Source: Nevskiaceae bacterium (GTDB taxonomy: Bacteria; Pseudomonadota; Gammaproteobacteria; Nevskiales; Nevskiaceae). Taken from it: 37,204 nucleotides of DNA. Under the pieces are notes generated by a model, which saw only the letters and a program-made list of their open reading frames with translations, was not told where the DNA came from and ran no database searches. Location of the stretch: contig JAKFXK010000003.1 of NCBI GenBank assembly GCA_021731445.1, positions 1 to 37,204 of the forward strand, written 5' to 3'. Numbering within the stretch: position 1 is the first letter of the stretch; every line of letters starts with the position of its first letter. The position numbers were made by a program, and so were the translations under genes. Shown in pieces: positions 1 through 8,672 of this stretch.

Positions 1-390
1 CGCATCAGCCGCTTTCCCACCGGCGGCATGGCGCATCAGGTGATGCTGCCACCCCTAAACATGACGGGTGCGGTGCAGCCGGGCGCTGCCACCCTCGCCA
101 TGCCGGGTGCAGTTGCAGCCGAGCCGGCTGCAGCCGCGAAGCCCAGCGGCCACACCATCAAATCACCCATGGTCGGCACTTTCTACCGCACACCTTCGCC
201 GGGTGCGAAAGCCTTTGTCGAAGTCGGTCAGACGGTAAAAGCCGGGCAGGTTTTGTGCATCATCGAGGCGATGAAGATGCTCAACCAGATCGAGTCCGAC
301 AAGAATGGTGTGATCGCTGCAATCCTGGTCGACAACGAGAAGCCGGTGGAGTTTGATCAGCCGCTGTTCGTCATTGAGGAAGCGAAATGA
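1..390 (+). CDS. accB: Biotin carboxyl carrier protein of acetyl-CoA carboxylase (3' part)
   Basis: This is the carrier subunit of acetyl-CoA carboxylase, which shuttles carboxybiotin between AccC and the carboxyltransferase for fatty acid synthesis in the cytoplasm. The frame is open to the left edge; the first residues (RISRFPTGG) match the end of the conserved AccB N-terminal region, so the true start lies outside and the ATG at 28 is internal. A low-complexity Ala/Pro linker (about codons 15-45 from the edge) precedes the C-terminal biotinyl domain. The biotin motif EAMKM is intact, with the lysine codon at 274-276. accC follows after about 50 bases, the usual accBC operon. The family and partner are certain; only the 5' end is missing. 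Confidence 0.96.
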   Translation, partial: RISRFPTGGMAHQVMLPPLNMTGAVQPGAATLAMPGAVAAEPAAAAKPSGHTIKSPMVGTFYRTPSPGAKAFVEVGQTVKAGQVLCIIEAMKMLNQIESDKNGVIAAILVDNEKPVEFDQPLFVIEEAK

Positions 391-441
391 CGAACACAAT
401 GATCATCCATGTCATTGACCCCGCCTAAGGGCGGCGACGCC

Positions 442-1788
442 ATGATCCAGAAAATCCTCATCGCCAACCGTGGCGAAATCGCCCTGCGCATCCAGCGCGC
501 CTGCCGCGAGATGGGCATCAAGACCGTCGCGGTGTACTCCACTGCCGACCGTGATCTCAAACATGTGCTGCTCGCGGATGAATCGGTATGCATCGGCCCG
601 GCAGCGGCCAGCGGCAGCTACCTCAACATGGCCGCGATCATTTCCGCCGCCGAGGTGACGCAGGCCGATGCCATCCATCCGGGCTATGGTTTTTTGAGCG
701 AGAACGCCGACTTTGCCGAGAGCTGCGAAAAAAGCGGCTTCACCTTTATCGGCCCGCGTTCGGAGACCATCCGCCTCATGGGTGGCAAGACCACCGCCAA
801 GGCCGAGATGATTGCCGCCGGCGTACCCTGCGTGCCCGGCAGCGATGGCGTGCTGCCGGAGGACGATGCGATTGCGCTGGAAACCGCCGAGCGCGTCGGC
901 TATCCCGTCATCATCAAGGCCGTCTCCGGTGGCGGCGGGCGCGGGATGCAGGTCGTGCGCGGCAAGGACGAGTTGCTCAACAAGATCAGCATCGCCCGCA
1001 CCGAGGCGCTCAATGCCTTCAAGGATGGCTCGGTGTTCATGGAAAAGTTTCTCGAATGTCCGCGCCACATCGAGATCCAGGTGCTGTGCGACGCGCATGG
1101 CAACTGTGTGCATCTGGGCGAGCGTGACTGCTCGATGCAGCGGCGCAACCAGAAGGTGATCGAAGAATCCCCCGCACCCGGTATCACCGCCACGCAACGC
1201 GCCGAGATCGGTGCGATCTGCGTCACCGCCTGCAAGCGCATCGGCTACCGCGGCGCCGGCACGATGGAGTTCCTGTATGCCAAGGGCAAATTCTATTTCA
1301 TCGAGATGAACACCCGCATCCAGGTCGAACATCCGGTCACGGAACTGGTCACCGGCATTGATCTGATCCAATCACAGATCCGCATCGCCAATGGCGAGAA
1401 GCTCTGGCTCGAGCAGTCGCAGATCGCGCCGAAGGGCCACGCCATCGAATGCCGCATCAATGCCGAGAATCCAAAGACCTTCACGCCCTCGCCGGGCGAG
1501 ATCAAGCGCTGGCATGTGCCGGGCGGCCCTGGCGTGCGCATCGACTCGCACTGCTACTCCGGTTACAGGGTGCCGCCCAACTATGACTCGATGATCGGCA
1601 AGCTCATCACTTTTGGTGATACCCGCGCCTCTGCGGTGGCGCGCATGAAGATCGCGCTCAGCGAGATGGCAGTGGATGGCATCCTCACCAACATCCCCAT
1701 GCAGCAACGCATTCTCAGGGACGAGCTGTTTCAGAAAGGCGAGCATCACATCCACTACCTGTCGGATTTACTCGATAAGCCGGAGTGA
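442..1788 (+). CDS. accC: Biotin carboxylase subunit of acetyl-CoA carboxylase
   Basis: AccC uses ATP and bicarbonate to carboxylate the biotin on AccB, the first half-reaction of malonyl-CoA formation. The product is 448 residues, as in E. coli. It begins [16 protein letters not shown], typical of the biotin carboxylase N-terminal domain, then has the glycine-rich ATP-grasp loop SGGGGRGM near residue 160 and the catalytic segment [14 protein letters not shown] near residues 286-299. The ATG at 442 was chosen because it gives the family N-terminus and has an AAGGGCGG purine stretch just upstream; an in-frame ATG at 409 would add 11 unconserved residues. It is co-transcribed with accB. Downstream, two HDOD genes separate it from prmA, its common neighbour in gammaproteobacteria. 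Confidence 0.97.
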   Translation: MIQKILIANRGEIALRIQRACREMGIKTVAVYSTADRDLKHVLLADESVCIGPAAASGSYLNMAAIISAAEVTQADAIHPGYGFLSENADFAESCEKSGFTFIGPRSETIRLMGGKTTAKAEMIAAGVPCVPGSDGVLPEDDAIALETAERVGYPVIIKAVSGGGGRGMQVVRGKDELLNKISIARTEALNAFKDGSVFMEKFLECPRHIEIQVLCDAHGNCVHLGERDCSMQRRNQKVIEESPAPGITATQRAEIGAICVTACKRIGYRGAGTMEFLYAKGKFYFIEMNTRIQVEHPVTELVTGIDLIQSQIRIANGEKLWLEQSQIAPKGHAIECRINAENPKTFTPSPGEIKRWHVPGGPGVRIDSHCYSGYRVPPNYDSMIGKLITFGDTRASAVARMKIALSEMAVDGILTNIPMQQRILRDELFQKGEHHIHYLSDLLDKPE

Positions 1789-1880
1789 ACGGTGCAGCAA
1801 GGCCGGTCGAGCGGGCTCAATTAAACCTGACGCGTACCGATAGCTAGGGGGAAGCCTTCATCCCACCCCCGGAGCGCGCC

Positions 1881-2711
1881 ATGCTTGCCACTTCTGCTTC
1901 CCTGCTGTCCCGCATCCATTCCGTCCCCACCATGCCCAAGGTGGTGCAGGCGCTGATCTCCACCTTCGATGCGACGGATGTCGATGTGCCGCGCATCGCG
2001 CGCCTCGTCAACACCGACCCGGTCATCACCGCCAAGGTGTTGCGTCTGGCCAATTCCTCGTACTACCACCGTGTGCGCTCGGTCGCGAGCATCAACGATG
2101 CAGTGGTGTTTCTCGGTCTCGATGCGCTGCGCATGCTGGTGATCGGTGCGGGTTTTGCCGGCGCGGTGCCGGTGCCGCAGAGCCTGGGGCGCAATCTGTA
2201 CTGGCGTTATTGCCTGCACACGGCAGTGGCCGCCAAGTTCTTTGCCGCGCAATGCAGCGAGGACTCCGAGACGGCGTTCACCGCAGGCCTGCTGCACGCC
2301 ATCGGCGAACCCTTGATGGCGACGGCGATGGAGAACGAACTGAAAGAGGTCGATGCCGAGGTGTGCTTCTACGACCACGAACGCGCGCGTTGCGAGCGGG
2401 CCGCGATCGGCTTCGCGTTCTCTGACTTGGGCGGCGATCTGGCCGAGAGCTGGTGCTTCCCGGCGGCCGTCGTGGCCGCGATCCGCACCGCACCGGAGCC
2501 GCTCGACCACAGTGATTTTTCCAGGCTCGGGGCCTGTGTCTACCTCGGCGCCCACTTTGCCGCTGCGCATGAGCGCAGCGAATCGGTCGAGCAGGCCGCG
2601 AGCACGCTCGACGTCCGCGTGCTGGACAGCATCGGCATCGACCTCGCCAAGGCATTCGACATGCCGCCGGTGCGTGAACTGGCCGAGGGCCTTGAAGAAC
2701 TGGTGTCCTGA
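1881..2711 (+). CDS. HDOD domain protein, first of a tandem pair
   Basis: This 276-residue protein is a single HDOD domain, a degenerate relative of HD phosphohydrolases found in signalling proteins and thought to act through protein contacts rather than catalysis. Recognisable parts are PTMPKVVQAL near residue 16, the TDPVITAKVLRLANS segment near residue 45 and the TAGLLHAIGEPLM segment near residue 134. At the last site the usual HD metal pair reads HA, so metal binding is probably lost. There is no membrane segment or attached receiver or GGDEF domain. The start is preceded by GGAGCGCGCC, also found in front of the next gene. It is a close paralogue of that gene (11 bases downstream) and likely co-expressed with it. 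The specific role is unknown. Confidence 0.88.
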   Translation: MLATSASLLSRIHSVPTMPKVVQALISTFDATDVDVPRIARLVNTDPVITAKVLRLANSSYYHRVRSVASINDAVVFLGLDALRMLVIGAGFAGAVPVPQSLGRNLYWRYCLHTAVAAKFFAAQCSEDSETAFTAGLLHAIGEPLMATAMENELKEVDAEVCFYDHERARCERAAIGFAFSDLGGDLAESWCFPAAVVAAIRTAPEPLDHSDFSRLGACVYLGAHFAAAHERSESVEQAASTLDVRVLDSIGIDLAKAFDMPPVRELAEGLEELVS

Positions 2712-2722
2712 CGGAGCGCGCC

Positions 2723-3547
2723 ATGCAACTCGATGCGCTGCTTGCCAATGCCGACAAGCTGCCTTCGCTGCCCAAGGTGCTGCAAAAGCTTGTGGCGGCG
2801 TTCGATGCGCCTGACGTCGATGTCGATCAAATCGCCTCCCTCATCGGAGCGGATCCCACACTGGCGGCAAAGATACTCAAGGTTGCCAACTCGGCTTTCT
2901 TCAAGCGCGCGCGCAGCATCGGCAGCGTTAAGGAAGCGGTGATGTTCATGGGCCTACACACCGTGCGCATGCTGGTTCTGGGTGCCGGCATGGCAGGCGC
3001 GGTGCGGTTTCTCGACCGTGAGACCCGCACGCAGTTCTGGCGCTACTCGCTGCATACGGCAGTGGCAGCGCGCTATTTCGCGCGGGTGTTGCGGCTGGAT
3101 GCCGACACGGCTTTTACCGCAGGGCTTATCCACGCCATCGGGCAACCGCTGATGCGCGAGGTACTGCACGATGAACTGGCTGTGCTCGACGAAACCTCGG
3201 CCTTCTATGACGAGCAGCGTGCCGCGCTGGAACGCATGACACTGGGCTTTGGTTATCCCGATGTCGGAGCGGCCCTGGCCGAGTTGTGGAACTTTCCGTT
3301 GCAGGTGGCCACGGCCATCCGTGCTGCGCCAGACCCTTTCAGTAGTGGCGAGTTCTCTCCGCTCGGCGCCTGCGTGCATCTGGGCATGCAGCTGGCGGGT
3401 GCGAGCGAGCGCGAGGAGGTGCTGGCTGCAGCGTTCTCGCTGCTCGACACTCGCCTGCTCGTAACACTGAAACTCGAACAGACGGCAGTGGCGTCGATGC
3501 CGCCGATGAACGAACTCACCGAGGGCCTGCACACGCTGGTTGCCTAG
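2723..3547 (+). CDS. HDOD domain protein, second of a tandem pair
   Basis: This 274-residue HDOD protein is collinear with the gene just upstream. Shared blocks include LPSLPKVLQKL, ADPTLAAKILKVANS, the RMLVLGAGMAGAV block near residue 83, FWRYSLHTAVAARYFA and TAGLIHAIGQPLM. The pair is best explained by tandem gene duplication, because the ribosome-binding leader CGGAGCGCGCCATGC is identical in front of both copies. The HD metal motif is again HA, suggesting a non-enzymatic output or scaffold role in both. No other domain is attached. HDOD proteins in other bacteria affect motility, biofilm or stress signalling; nothing here says which, if any, applies. prmA starts 49 bases downstream. Confidence 0.88.
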   Translation: MQLDALLANADKLPSLPKVLQKLVAAFDAPDVDVDQIASLIGADPTLAAKILKVANSAFFKRARSIGSVKEAVMFMGLHTVRMLVLGAGMAGAVRFLDRETRTQFWRYSLHTAVAARYFARVLRLDADTAFTAGLIHAIGQPLMREVLHDELAVLDETSAFYDEQRAALERMTLGFGYPDVGAALAELWNFPLQVATAIRAAPDPFSSGEFSPLGACVHLGMQLAGASEREEVLAAAFSLLDTRLLVTLKLEQTAVASMPPMNELTEGLHTLVA

Positions 3548-3596
3548 CCGCTGTCATCAGCGACAATAGCGTTCGCACTTTTCAGATGGACACCTC

Positions 3597-4478
3597 ATGG
3601 CCTGGATGCAGCTGCGCGTATTCACTCGCACGCCCGATTTCGCCGAAGAGATTTTGAGCAGTCACGGTGCTCAGGCTGTGAGTTTTCTCGATGGGGCCGA
3701 CACACCCATTCTCGAACCACTGCCGGGCGAAACGCCGCTGTGGCCTGACACGGTGACGGTGGGCTGGTTCATGGACAGTACCGATCTGGCACCCGCTAAG
3801 GCAGCGCTGCTGATGGCGATGCCCGAAGCTGCCGCACTGCGCATGGAGTCGGCACTGATCGAAGATCAGGACTGGGTACGCATCTGGCTTGAACACTGGC
3901 CACCGCAGAAATTTGGCGAGCAGTTGTGGGTGGTGCCGCGAGAGAAGCGTCATGAAGTTACTGACACGGGGGCAGTGATCCTGTTGCTCGATCCCGGTCT
4001 TGCCTTCGGCACCGGCACTCACCCGACCACGGCACTGTGTCTCGAATGGTTGAGCGGCGCCGATCTCAAGGGCAAGACCGTGCTCGATTACGGCTGCGGC
4101 AGTGGCATCCTGGCCATCGCCGCCTTGCTGCTGGGTGCTGAACGCGCCGTGTGTGTGGACATCGACCCGCAAGCGCTCACCGCCACCCGCAACAATGCGC
4201 AATGCAATGGCGTGCAGGATCGTGTGCTGACGCTGCTGCCTGCTGATTTCACACCCGCTGCGCATGACGTCGTGCTCGCCAACATCCTCGCCAATCCGCT
4301 CATGCAGCTTGCCCCCTTACTCACGCAATGCGCGAAACAAAACGGTGCGCTGGTGATGGCCGGCCTGCTCGATCACCACGCGGGTGAAGTGCGCGCGGCG
4401 TACGAAAAACACTTCCGCTTCTGGCCCGATGTGACACGCGAGGGCTGGACACGCCTTGCCGCAAGGCGCGTCAGCTGA
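3597..4478 (+). CDS. prmA: Ribosomal protein L11 methyltransferase
   Basis: PrmA transfers methyl groups from S-adenosylmethionine to ribosomal protein L11. The 293-residue length matches E. coli PrmA. The N-terminal substrate-recognition part (MAWMQLRVFT through the ETPLWPDTVTVGWF segment) is followed by the short GTGTHPTT motif and the SAM-binding motif VLDYGCGSGILAIAALLLGA near residues 161-180, then LANILANPL near residue 226. The chosen ATG gives the standard N-terminus. In many gammaproteobacteria prmA follows accC directly; here two HDOD genes intervene, and the next gene is fis without the usual dusB between them. Confidence 0.96.
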   Translation: MAWMQLRVFTRTPDFAEEILSSHGAQAVSFLDGADTPILEPLPGETPLWPDTVTVGWFMDSTDLAPAKAALLMAMPEAAALRMESALIEDQDWVRIWLEHWPPQKFGEQLWVVPREKRHEVTDTGAVILLLDPGLAFGTGTHPTTALCLEWLSGADLKGKTVLDYGCGSGILAIAALLLGAERAVCVDIDPQALTATRNNAQCNGVQDRVLTLLPADFTPAAHDVVLANILANPLMQLAPLLTQCAKQNGALVMAGLLDHHAGEVRAAYEKHFRFWPDVTREGWTRLAARRVS

Positions 4479-4603
4479 ACTAAAAATATTTTTTGATGGA
4501 AACCTGTGTGGCATCACACTTGCACGCTTTTTCATCGCGGTCGTTGCCAGTATCATTCCCGCCCTATTCGATTCATCCGCCGGTGCGCGAGCACCGCAGT
4601 TCC

Positions 4604-4972
4604 ATGTCCCTCAAAACGCAAGAGCGCGAGCCCAGGTCGCTCGCTCCATCTCAGGTGTCGTCTTCGCGGCCACCAGCGCCCCTGGCCCATGCGGTCTCCG
4701 ACTCGTTGGGTGATTACTTCCGCGCGCTCAATGGCCACTCGCCGGCGAATCTGTACGACGTGATCCTCGCGCAGGTCGAGCCACCGTTGCTCAAGGCGAC
4801 ACTTGCCTACTGCCGTGGCAACCAGAGCAAGGCCGCCGATGTGTTGGGCCTCAACCGCGCCACGCTGCGCAAGAAACTCACGCAGTACAAGATCAACGCC
4901 AAGGTCAACGGCAGCGCGCTCTCCAACAGCCGCAGCGACATGGCAGACCGCATTGCGGATCGTCGTCAGTGA
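4604..4972 (+). CDS. fis: Nucleoid-associated DNA-binding protein Fis
   Basis: Fis is a dimeric DNA-bending protein that shapes the nucleoid and activates rRNA and other growth-phase promoters. The C-terminal half is diagnostic: the segment from [17 protein letters not shown] into the helix-turn-helix [19 protein letters not shown] matches the Fis core. With the ATG at 4604 the product is 122 residues, longer than the 98 of E. coli Fis, with a Ser/Pro-rich N-terminal extension and about 20 polar residues after the usual end. An in-frame ATG at 4493 would add 37 more unconserved residues and seems less likely. The 3' end overlaps the purH GTG start. An A/T-rich patch (4479-4497) lies upstream. 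Family is sure; the start is moderately sure. Confidence 0.9.
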   Translation: MSLKTQEREPRSLAPSQVSSSRPPAPLAHAVSDSLGDYFRALNGHSPANLYDVILAQVEPPLLKATLAYCRGNQSKAADVLGLNRATLRKKLTQYKINAKVNGSALSNSRSDMADRIADRRQ

Positions 4973-6570
4973 GCTTGGCGGCAGCCGCAGTAGCACCCAC
5001 AGCACTCGCATCCATCCGCCGCGCGCTGCTCTCGGTCTCCGATAAAAACGGCATTCTTGAACTCGCGCAAGGTCTCGTCGCACAGGGCGTCGAACTGCTG
5101 TCAACCGGCGGCACCTGCAAGCTGCTGCGCGATGCCGGTCTGAAAGTCACGGAAGTCAGCGAGCACACCGGTTTTCCGGAGATCATGGATGGCCGCGTCA
5201 AGACGCTGCATCCGAAAATCCACGGTGGTCTCTTGGGTCGTCGTGGTCACGATGAAGCGGTGATGGCCGCGAACGGCATCGCCCCGATTGACCTCTTGGT
5301 GGTCAACCTCTATCCCTTCGAGCAGACGGTGGCCAAGGCTGATGTCAGCGATGCCGATGCCATCGAAAACATCGATATCGGCGGCCCCGCCATGCTGCGC
5401 GCGACGGCGAAGAACCATGCCCATGTCGGTGTCGTCGTTGACCCCGCCGACTATGCGATGGTGCTGGCGGAACTCGTGGCGCAAGGGGGCCTCACGCTTG
5501 TCCTGCGGCGCAAGCTGGCACTGAAAGCCTTTGCACTCACTGCACGCTATGACGCGGCGGTGGCGGCCTATCTCTCGTCGGTGGGTGATGAGGGTCAGCG
5601 CGATGTTTTTCCTGCGGTGTTCGGATTGCAGCTAAACAAGGTGCAATCGCTGCGCTATGGCGAAAACCCGCATCAGCGTGCGGCCTTCTACACCGAGGCG
5701 CAGCCACCCGCCGGCAGTCTCGCGGCGGCAAAGCAGTTGCAGGGCAAGGAACTCAGCTACAACAATCTCGCCGATGCCGATGCCGCACTCGCCTGCGTAC
5801 AGGCTTTCACGAAGCCCGCCTGCGTGATCGTCAAGCACGCCAATCCCTGCGGTGTGGCGGTGTCGCCCGAGGGCATCGCGGCTGCCTACGAGCTGGCCTA
5901 CCAGACCGATCCCACCAGCGCTTTCGGTGGAATCATCGCTTTCAACCGTGCACTGGATGGTGCCACTGCAAAGACCATCGTCGAGCGCCAGTTCGTCGAG
6001 GTCATCATTGCCCCGAGCGCCGATGCGGCCGCGATTGCCGCTGTCGCTGCCAAGCCGAATGTGCGGCTGCTGGTGACTGGCGAATGGCCTGCCGTGCCTG
6101 CGCCATCACTCGACTACCAACGCGTCGGTGGCGGCCTGCTGGTGCAGGATGCCGACCTCAAGCTCGCAAGCGAGGCCGATTTCAAGGTGGTGACCAGGCG
6201 CGCACCCAGCGAGGCCGAAATCCACGATCTGATCTTTGCCGCCAAAGTGGCCAAGTTCGTCAAGAGCAATGCCATCGTCTATGCACGCAATCGGCAGACG
6301 ATTGGCGTTGGTGCAGGCCAGATGAGCCGCGTTTACTCCGCAAAGATCGCCGGCATCAAGGCTCACGACGAGAAGCTGGTGGTCGCGGGCAGCGTGATGG
6401 CCTCCGATGCCTTCTTCCCTTTCCGCGACGGTATTGATGCGGCCGCTGCCGCTGGCATCACGGCGGTGATCCAGCCGGGCGGCTCGATGCGCGACAGCGA
6501 AGTGATTGCCGCCGCTGACGAGGCTGGCATGGCGATGGTGTTCACCGGTACGCGTCACTTCCGGCACTAG
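4969..6570 (+). CDS. purH: Bifunctional AICAR formyltransferase / IMP cyclohydrolase
   Basis: PurH performs the last two steps of purine synthesis, formylation of AICAR and ring closure to IMP. The 533-residue protein shows the N-terminal MGS-like cyclohydrolase domain ([13 protein letters not shown], then STGGT, then [15 protein letters not shown]) and the C-terminal transformylase domain with the conserved KHANPCG motif near residue 288. The GTG start at 4969 overlaps the fis stop codon (GTGA), implying translational coupling; it adds about 15 Ala-rich residues before the conserved core. The fis-purH pairing is as in Pseudomonas, but the next gene is a glycosyltransferase rather than purD. 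Confidence 0.97.
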   Translation: MSLAAAAVAPTALASIRRALLSVSDKNGILELAQGLVAQGVELLSTGGTCKLLRDAGLKVTEVSEHTGFPEIMDGRVKTLHPKIHGGLLGRRGHDEAVMAANGIAPIDLLVVNLYPFEQTVAKADVSDADAIENIDIGGPAMLRATAKNHAHVGVVVDPADYAMVLAELVAQGGLTLVLRRKLALKAFALTARYDAAVAAYLSSVGDEGQRDVFPAVFGLQLNKVQSLRYGENPHQRAAFYTEAQPPAGSLAAAKQLQGKELSYNNLADADAALACVQAFTKPACVIVKHANPCGVAVSPEGIAAAYELAYQTDPTSAFGGIIAFNRALDGATAKTIVERQFVEVIIAPSADAAAIAAVAAKPNVRLLVTGEWPAVPAPSLDYQRVGGGLLVQDADLKLASEADFKVVTRRAPSEAEIHDLIFAAKVAKFVKSNAIVYARNRQTIGVGAGQMSRVYSAKIAGIKAHDEKLVVAGSVMASDAFFPFRDGIDAAAAAGITAVIQPGGSMRDSEVIAAADEAGMAMVFTGTRHFRH

Positions 6571-6590
6571 CCCCAAAGCAGTGGCGGGAC

Positions 6591-7613
6591 ATGAAGAAGC
6601 GACCGGCGGTCTTCGCAATCTGTCAGCCCAATGCGCTCGGTGATGTCGTCTCCTGCTTGCCTATGGCCTGTGCGATCAAACGCGAGCTGCCGGGTTCGAC
6701 GGTCTACTTCATCGGTCGTCCGTATTCGAGGCCGCTGATCGAAACCTCGATCTGGATCGATCACTATCTCGATGCCGAGGAGATGCTGGCGCATCCGTCG
6801 ATGCTCGTCGAACAGGGCATCGAAGTGTTTCTAAACCCCTATCTGCAAGCGAAGTTCGGCAATGCCGCCCGGCGCGGCGGGGTGCCGATCAGGGTTGGTA
6901 AGCTGCACCCGAAAACCTTTGCCTGGGCCAACCGTTTCGTGGTGCAGAACACCGGCAGGGTGCAGCGCCATCGTGCTTTGTTGAACCTACATTACCTGCG
7001 GCCCCTGGGCATCCGCAGTGAGCATTCACTGGACACCGTGGGCACCATGCTCGGCCTCAAGCGCCGGGCCACCTTGCTGCCCGGGCTGCGTGCGCAGCTC
7101 GATCCCTCTCGCTTCAATCTGGTGCTGCATCCAAAGTCGAATGGCAGTGGCCGTGAATGGCCTGCGCAGTACTTTGATCGTCTCGTTGCACTGCTGCCGC
7201 CAGAGCGGGTGAAAGTGTTCGTCACGGGCCGTCCGAGCGAGCGCGAAAAGCTGCTGGCAGAGCAGGCACTGTTGGGTCGCAGCGATATCACCGACCTGAC
7301 CGGCCAGCTTGATCTCGCCCAGCTGATTGCGTTCTACCAGGCTGCCGACGGACTGGTCAGCAGCGGCACCGGGCCGCTGCACATTGCTGCCGGGCTGGGC
7401 ATCCATGCGCTCGGCCTGTTTCCAGGGCGGGATCGCATCACCGCTGCGCGCTGGCATCCGCTGGGGCCCAAGGGCGAGTCGTTGTCGCTCAGGACGGTGT
7501 GTCGCCCCAGCCCCGGCAACTGTCCGCGCAAATACACTGACGAGGCTTGCGCCTGCATGGTGGGTATCCAACCGCAAGAGGTTGCACAGCGCGTGCTGCG
7601 CTGGCTCGCTTGA
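6591..7613 (+). CDS. Glycosyltransferase family 9 (heptosyltransferase-like)
   Basis: This 340-residue protein has the two-lobed GT9 pattern of ADP-heptose:LPS heptosyltransferases: an N-terminal acceptor-site motif (QPNALGDVVSCLPMACAIK near residues 12-30) and a C-terminal nucleotide-sugar site (SSGTGPLHIAAGLG near residue 258). It probably adds a sugar to lipopolysaccharide core or a related surface glycan at the inner face of the membrane; it carries no signal peptide. It starts 20 bases after purH and could be read with it. It is not possible to tell heptosyltransferase I, II or another acceptor from the sequence alone. A strong hairpin follows its end. Confidence 0.85.
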   Translation: MKKRPAVFAICQPNALGDVVSCLPMACAIKRELPGSTVYFIGRPYSRPLIETSIWIDHYLDAEEMLAHPSMLVEQGIEVFLNPYLQAKFGNAARRGGVPIRVGKLHPKTFAWANRFVVQNTGRVQRHRALLNLHYLRPLGIRSEHSLDTVGTMLGLKRRATLLPGLRAQLDPSRFNLVLHPKSNGSGREWPAQYFDRLVALLPPERVKVFVTGRPSEREKLLAEQALLGRSDITDLTGQLDLAQLIAFYQAADGLVSSGTGPLHIAAGLGIHALGLFPGRDRITAARWHPLGPKGESLSLRTVCRPSPGNCPRKYTDEACACMVGIQPQEVAQRVLRWLA

Positions 7614-7632
7614 AAGCCCGACGCCCACAAAA

Positions 7633-7663
7633 AATCCCAAGGCACGGGCGGTGCCTTGGGATT
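7633..7663. terminator. Intrinsic terminator between convergent GT9 and infA
   Basis: A perfect 13-base-pair inverted repeat (AATCCCAAGGCAC / GTGCCTTGGGATT) with a 5-base loop lies between two convergent genes. On the - strand the stem is followed by TTTTTT, giving a canonical intrinsic terminator for infA. On the + strand it is followed only by ATTATT, so it is a weaker stop for the glycosyltransferase transcript. Confidence 0.9.
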
Positions 7664-7676
7664 ATTCCAGATGCTG

Positions 7677-7895
7677 TTATTTGTCGCGGAAAGTGATACG
7701 GCCCTTGGACAGATCATAGGGCGTCAGTTCCACGCGCACCTTGTCGCCATTCAAGATGCGGATGTAGTTCTTCCGCATGCGACCGGAGATGTGGCAGGTG
7801 ACGATGTGCCCGTTTTCGAGCTTCACGCGGAACATGGTGTTGGGCAACACGTCAGCGATGACGCCTTCCATCTCGATCTGATCTTCTTTCGACAT
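7677..7895 (-). CDS. infA: Translation initiation factor IF-1
   Basis: IF-1 binds the 30S A site and assists IF-2 and IF-3 in initiation. The 72-residue protein is the full family length and a single OB fold, starting [13 protein letters not shown] and ending GRITFRDK. Its ATG directly abuts the stop of bpt with no gap, so it is expressed from the aat-bpt-infA unit and possibly from an internal promoter. A strong terminator lies 13 bases downstream. The aat-ate(bpt)-infA order is the same as in Pseudomonas. Confidence 0.98.
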   Translation of the reverse strand: MSKEDQIEMEGVIADVLPNTMFRVKLENGHIVTCHISGRMRKNYIRILNGDKVRVELTPYDLSKGRITFRDK

Positions 7896-8672
7896 TTACG
7901 ACTTAGGTGTGGCTTTGAGGGTGGGCATTATGGTCGCTGGGGTGCTCAGGGGCAACGGCACGGTTTCGGGGCCTGCAAACGGCTCCCAGCCACTGCCGTC
8001 GAACTGCTCCAGCGGCTCGAACAGACGCTTGTAGTCCATGGTGGCCGAGCCTGCCACCCAGTAGCCGAGATAGAGGTAATCCAGCCCCTCTGTCTCAGCA
8101 GTGGCCAGCTGGCTCAATACGGCATAGGTGCCCAGGCTGCGGCTGGCCTGATCGGGGTCGTAGAAAGTGTAGACCGCCGAAAGCCCCTGCGGCAGGCGAT
8201 CAACCACGGCCACCATGCAGAGCACAGTGCCCTCGTAGAAACACCAGAACTCGGTCACACCCCAGCTGGAGCCCAGAAACTCGTGGAAGGCCTTGGCATC
8301 GTCGGCATCCATGCCGCCGAAGGGGTGTCTTGCCAGCAGATACCGGCGGTACAGCGCGAAGGCTTCATCATCGAGCATGCTGCGGCGCTCGATACGAAGG
8401 TCTGCGTTGCGCTTGAGGCAACGCCGCTGCGTACGGTTTGGTTTGAAAGCCGCGATCGGCACCCGAACCGGCACACAGGCCTTGCATTGGCTGCATGCAG
8501 GCCGGTAGGCGTAGTCACCACTGCGGCGGAAGCCGTTGGCAATCAGCGCGCCGTAGACCTCGGCCGTCATGGGCGTATGGGGTGCGACGAAGGCAGAGCG
8601 CGATAGCCGCCGGGGCAGGTAGCCGCAGGGCTGCTCGGTGCCGAGCAGCAGGCGCAGCGGTACGCGAGTCAT
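7896..8672 (-). CDS. bpt: Aspartate/glutamate leucyltransferase (bacterial ATE homologue)
   Basis: Bpt transfers leucine from Leu-tRNA to proteins bearing N-terminal Asp or Glu, feeding them to ClpS/ClpAP. The 258-residue protein has the N-terminal cysteine cluster characteristic of ATE-like proteins (YRPACSQCKACVPVRVP near residues 57-73), and the C-terminal GNAT-like part with the YTFYDPD and YLYLGYWV segments. The start overlaps the aat stop by four bases (ATGA), so the two transferases of the N-degron pathway are translationally coupled. Older annotation would call it arginyl-tRNA-protein transferase; bacterial members studied use leucine, so I prefer Bpt. Confidence 0.92.
   Translation of the reverse strand: MTRVPLRLLLGTEQPCGYLPRRLSRSAFVAPHTPMTAEVYGALIANGFRRSGDYAYRPACSQCKACVPVRVPIAAFKPNRTQRRCLKRNADLRIERRSMLDDEAFALYRRYLLARHPFGGMDADDAKAFHEFLGSSWGVTEFWCFYEGTVLCMVAVVDRLPQGLSAVYTFYDPDQASRSLGTYAVLSQLATAETEGLDYLYLGYWVAGSATMDYKRLFEPLEQFDGSGWEPFAGPETVPLPLSTPATIMPTLKATPKS

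Noticed and set aside
4448-4494. Hairpin near the prmA 3' end followed by T6, considered as a terminator
   Set aside because: The stem (11 pairs with one mismatch) lies inside the coding region and the T run begins 17 bases after it, too far for an intrinsic terminator.
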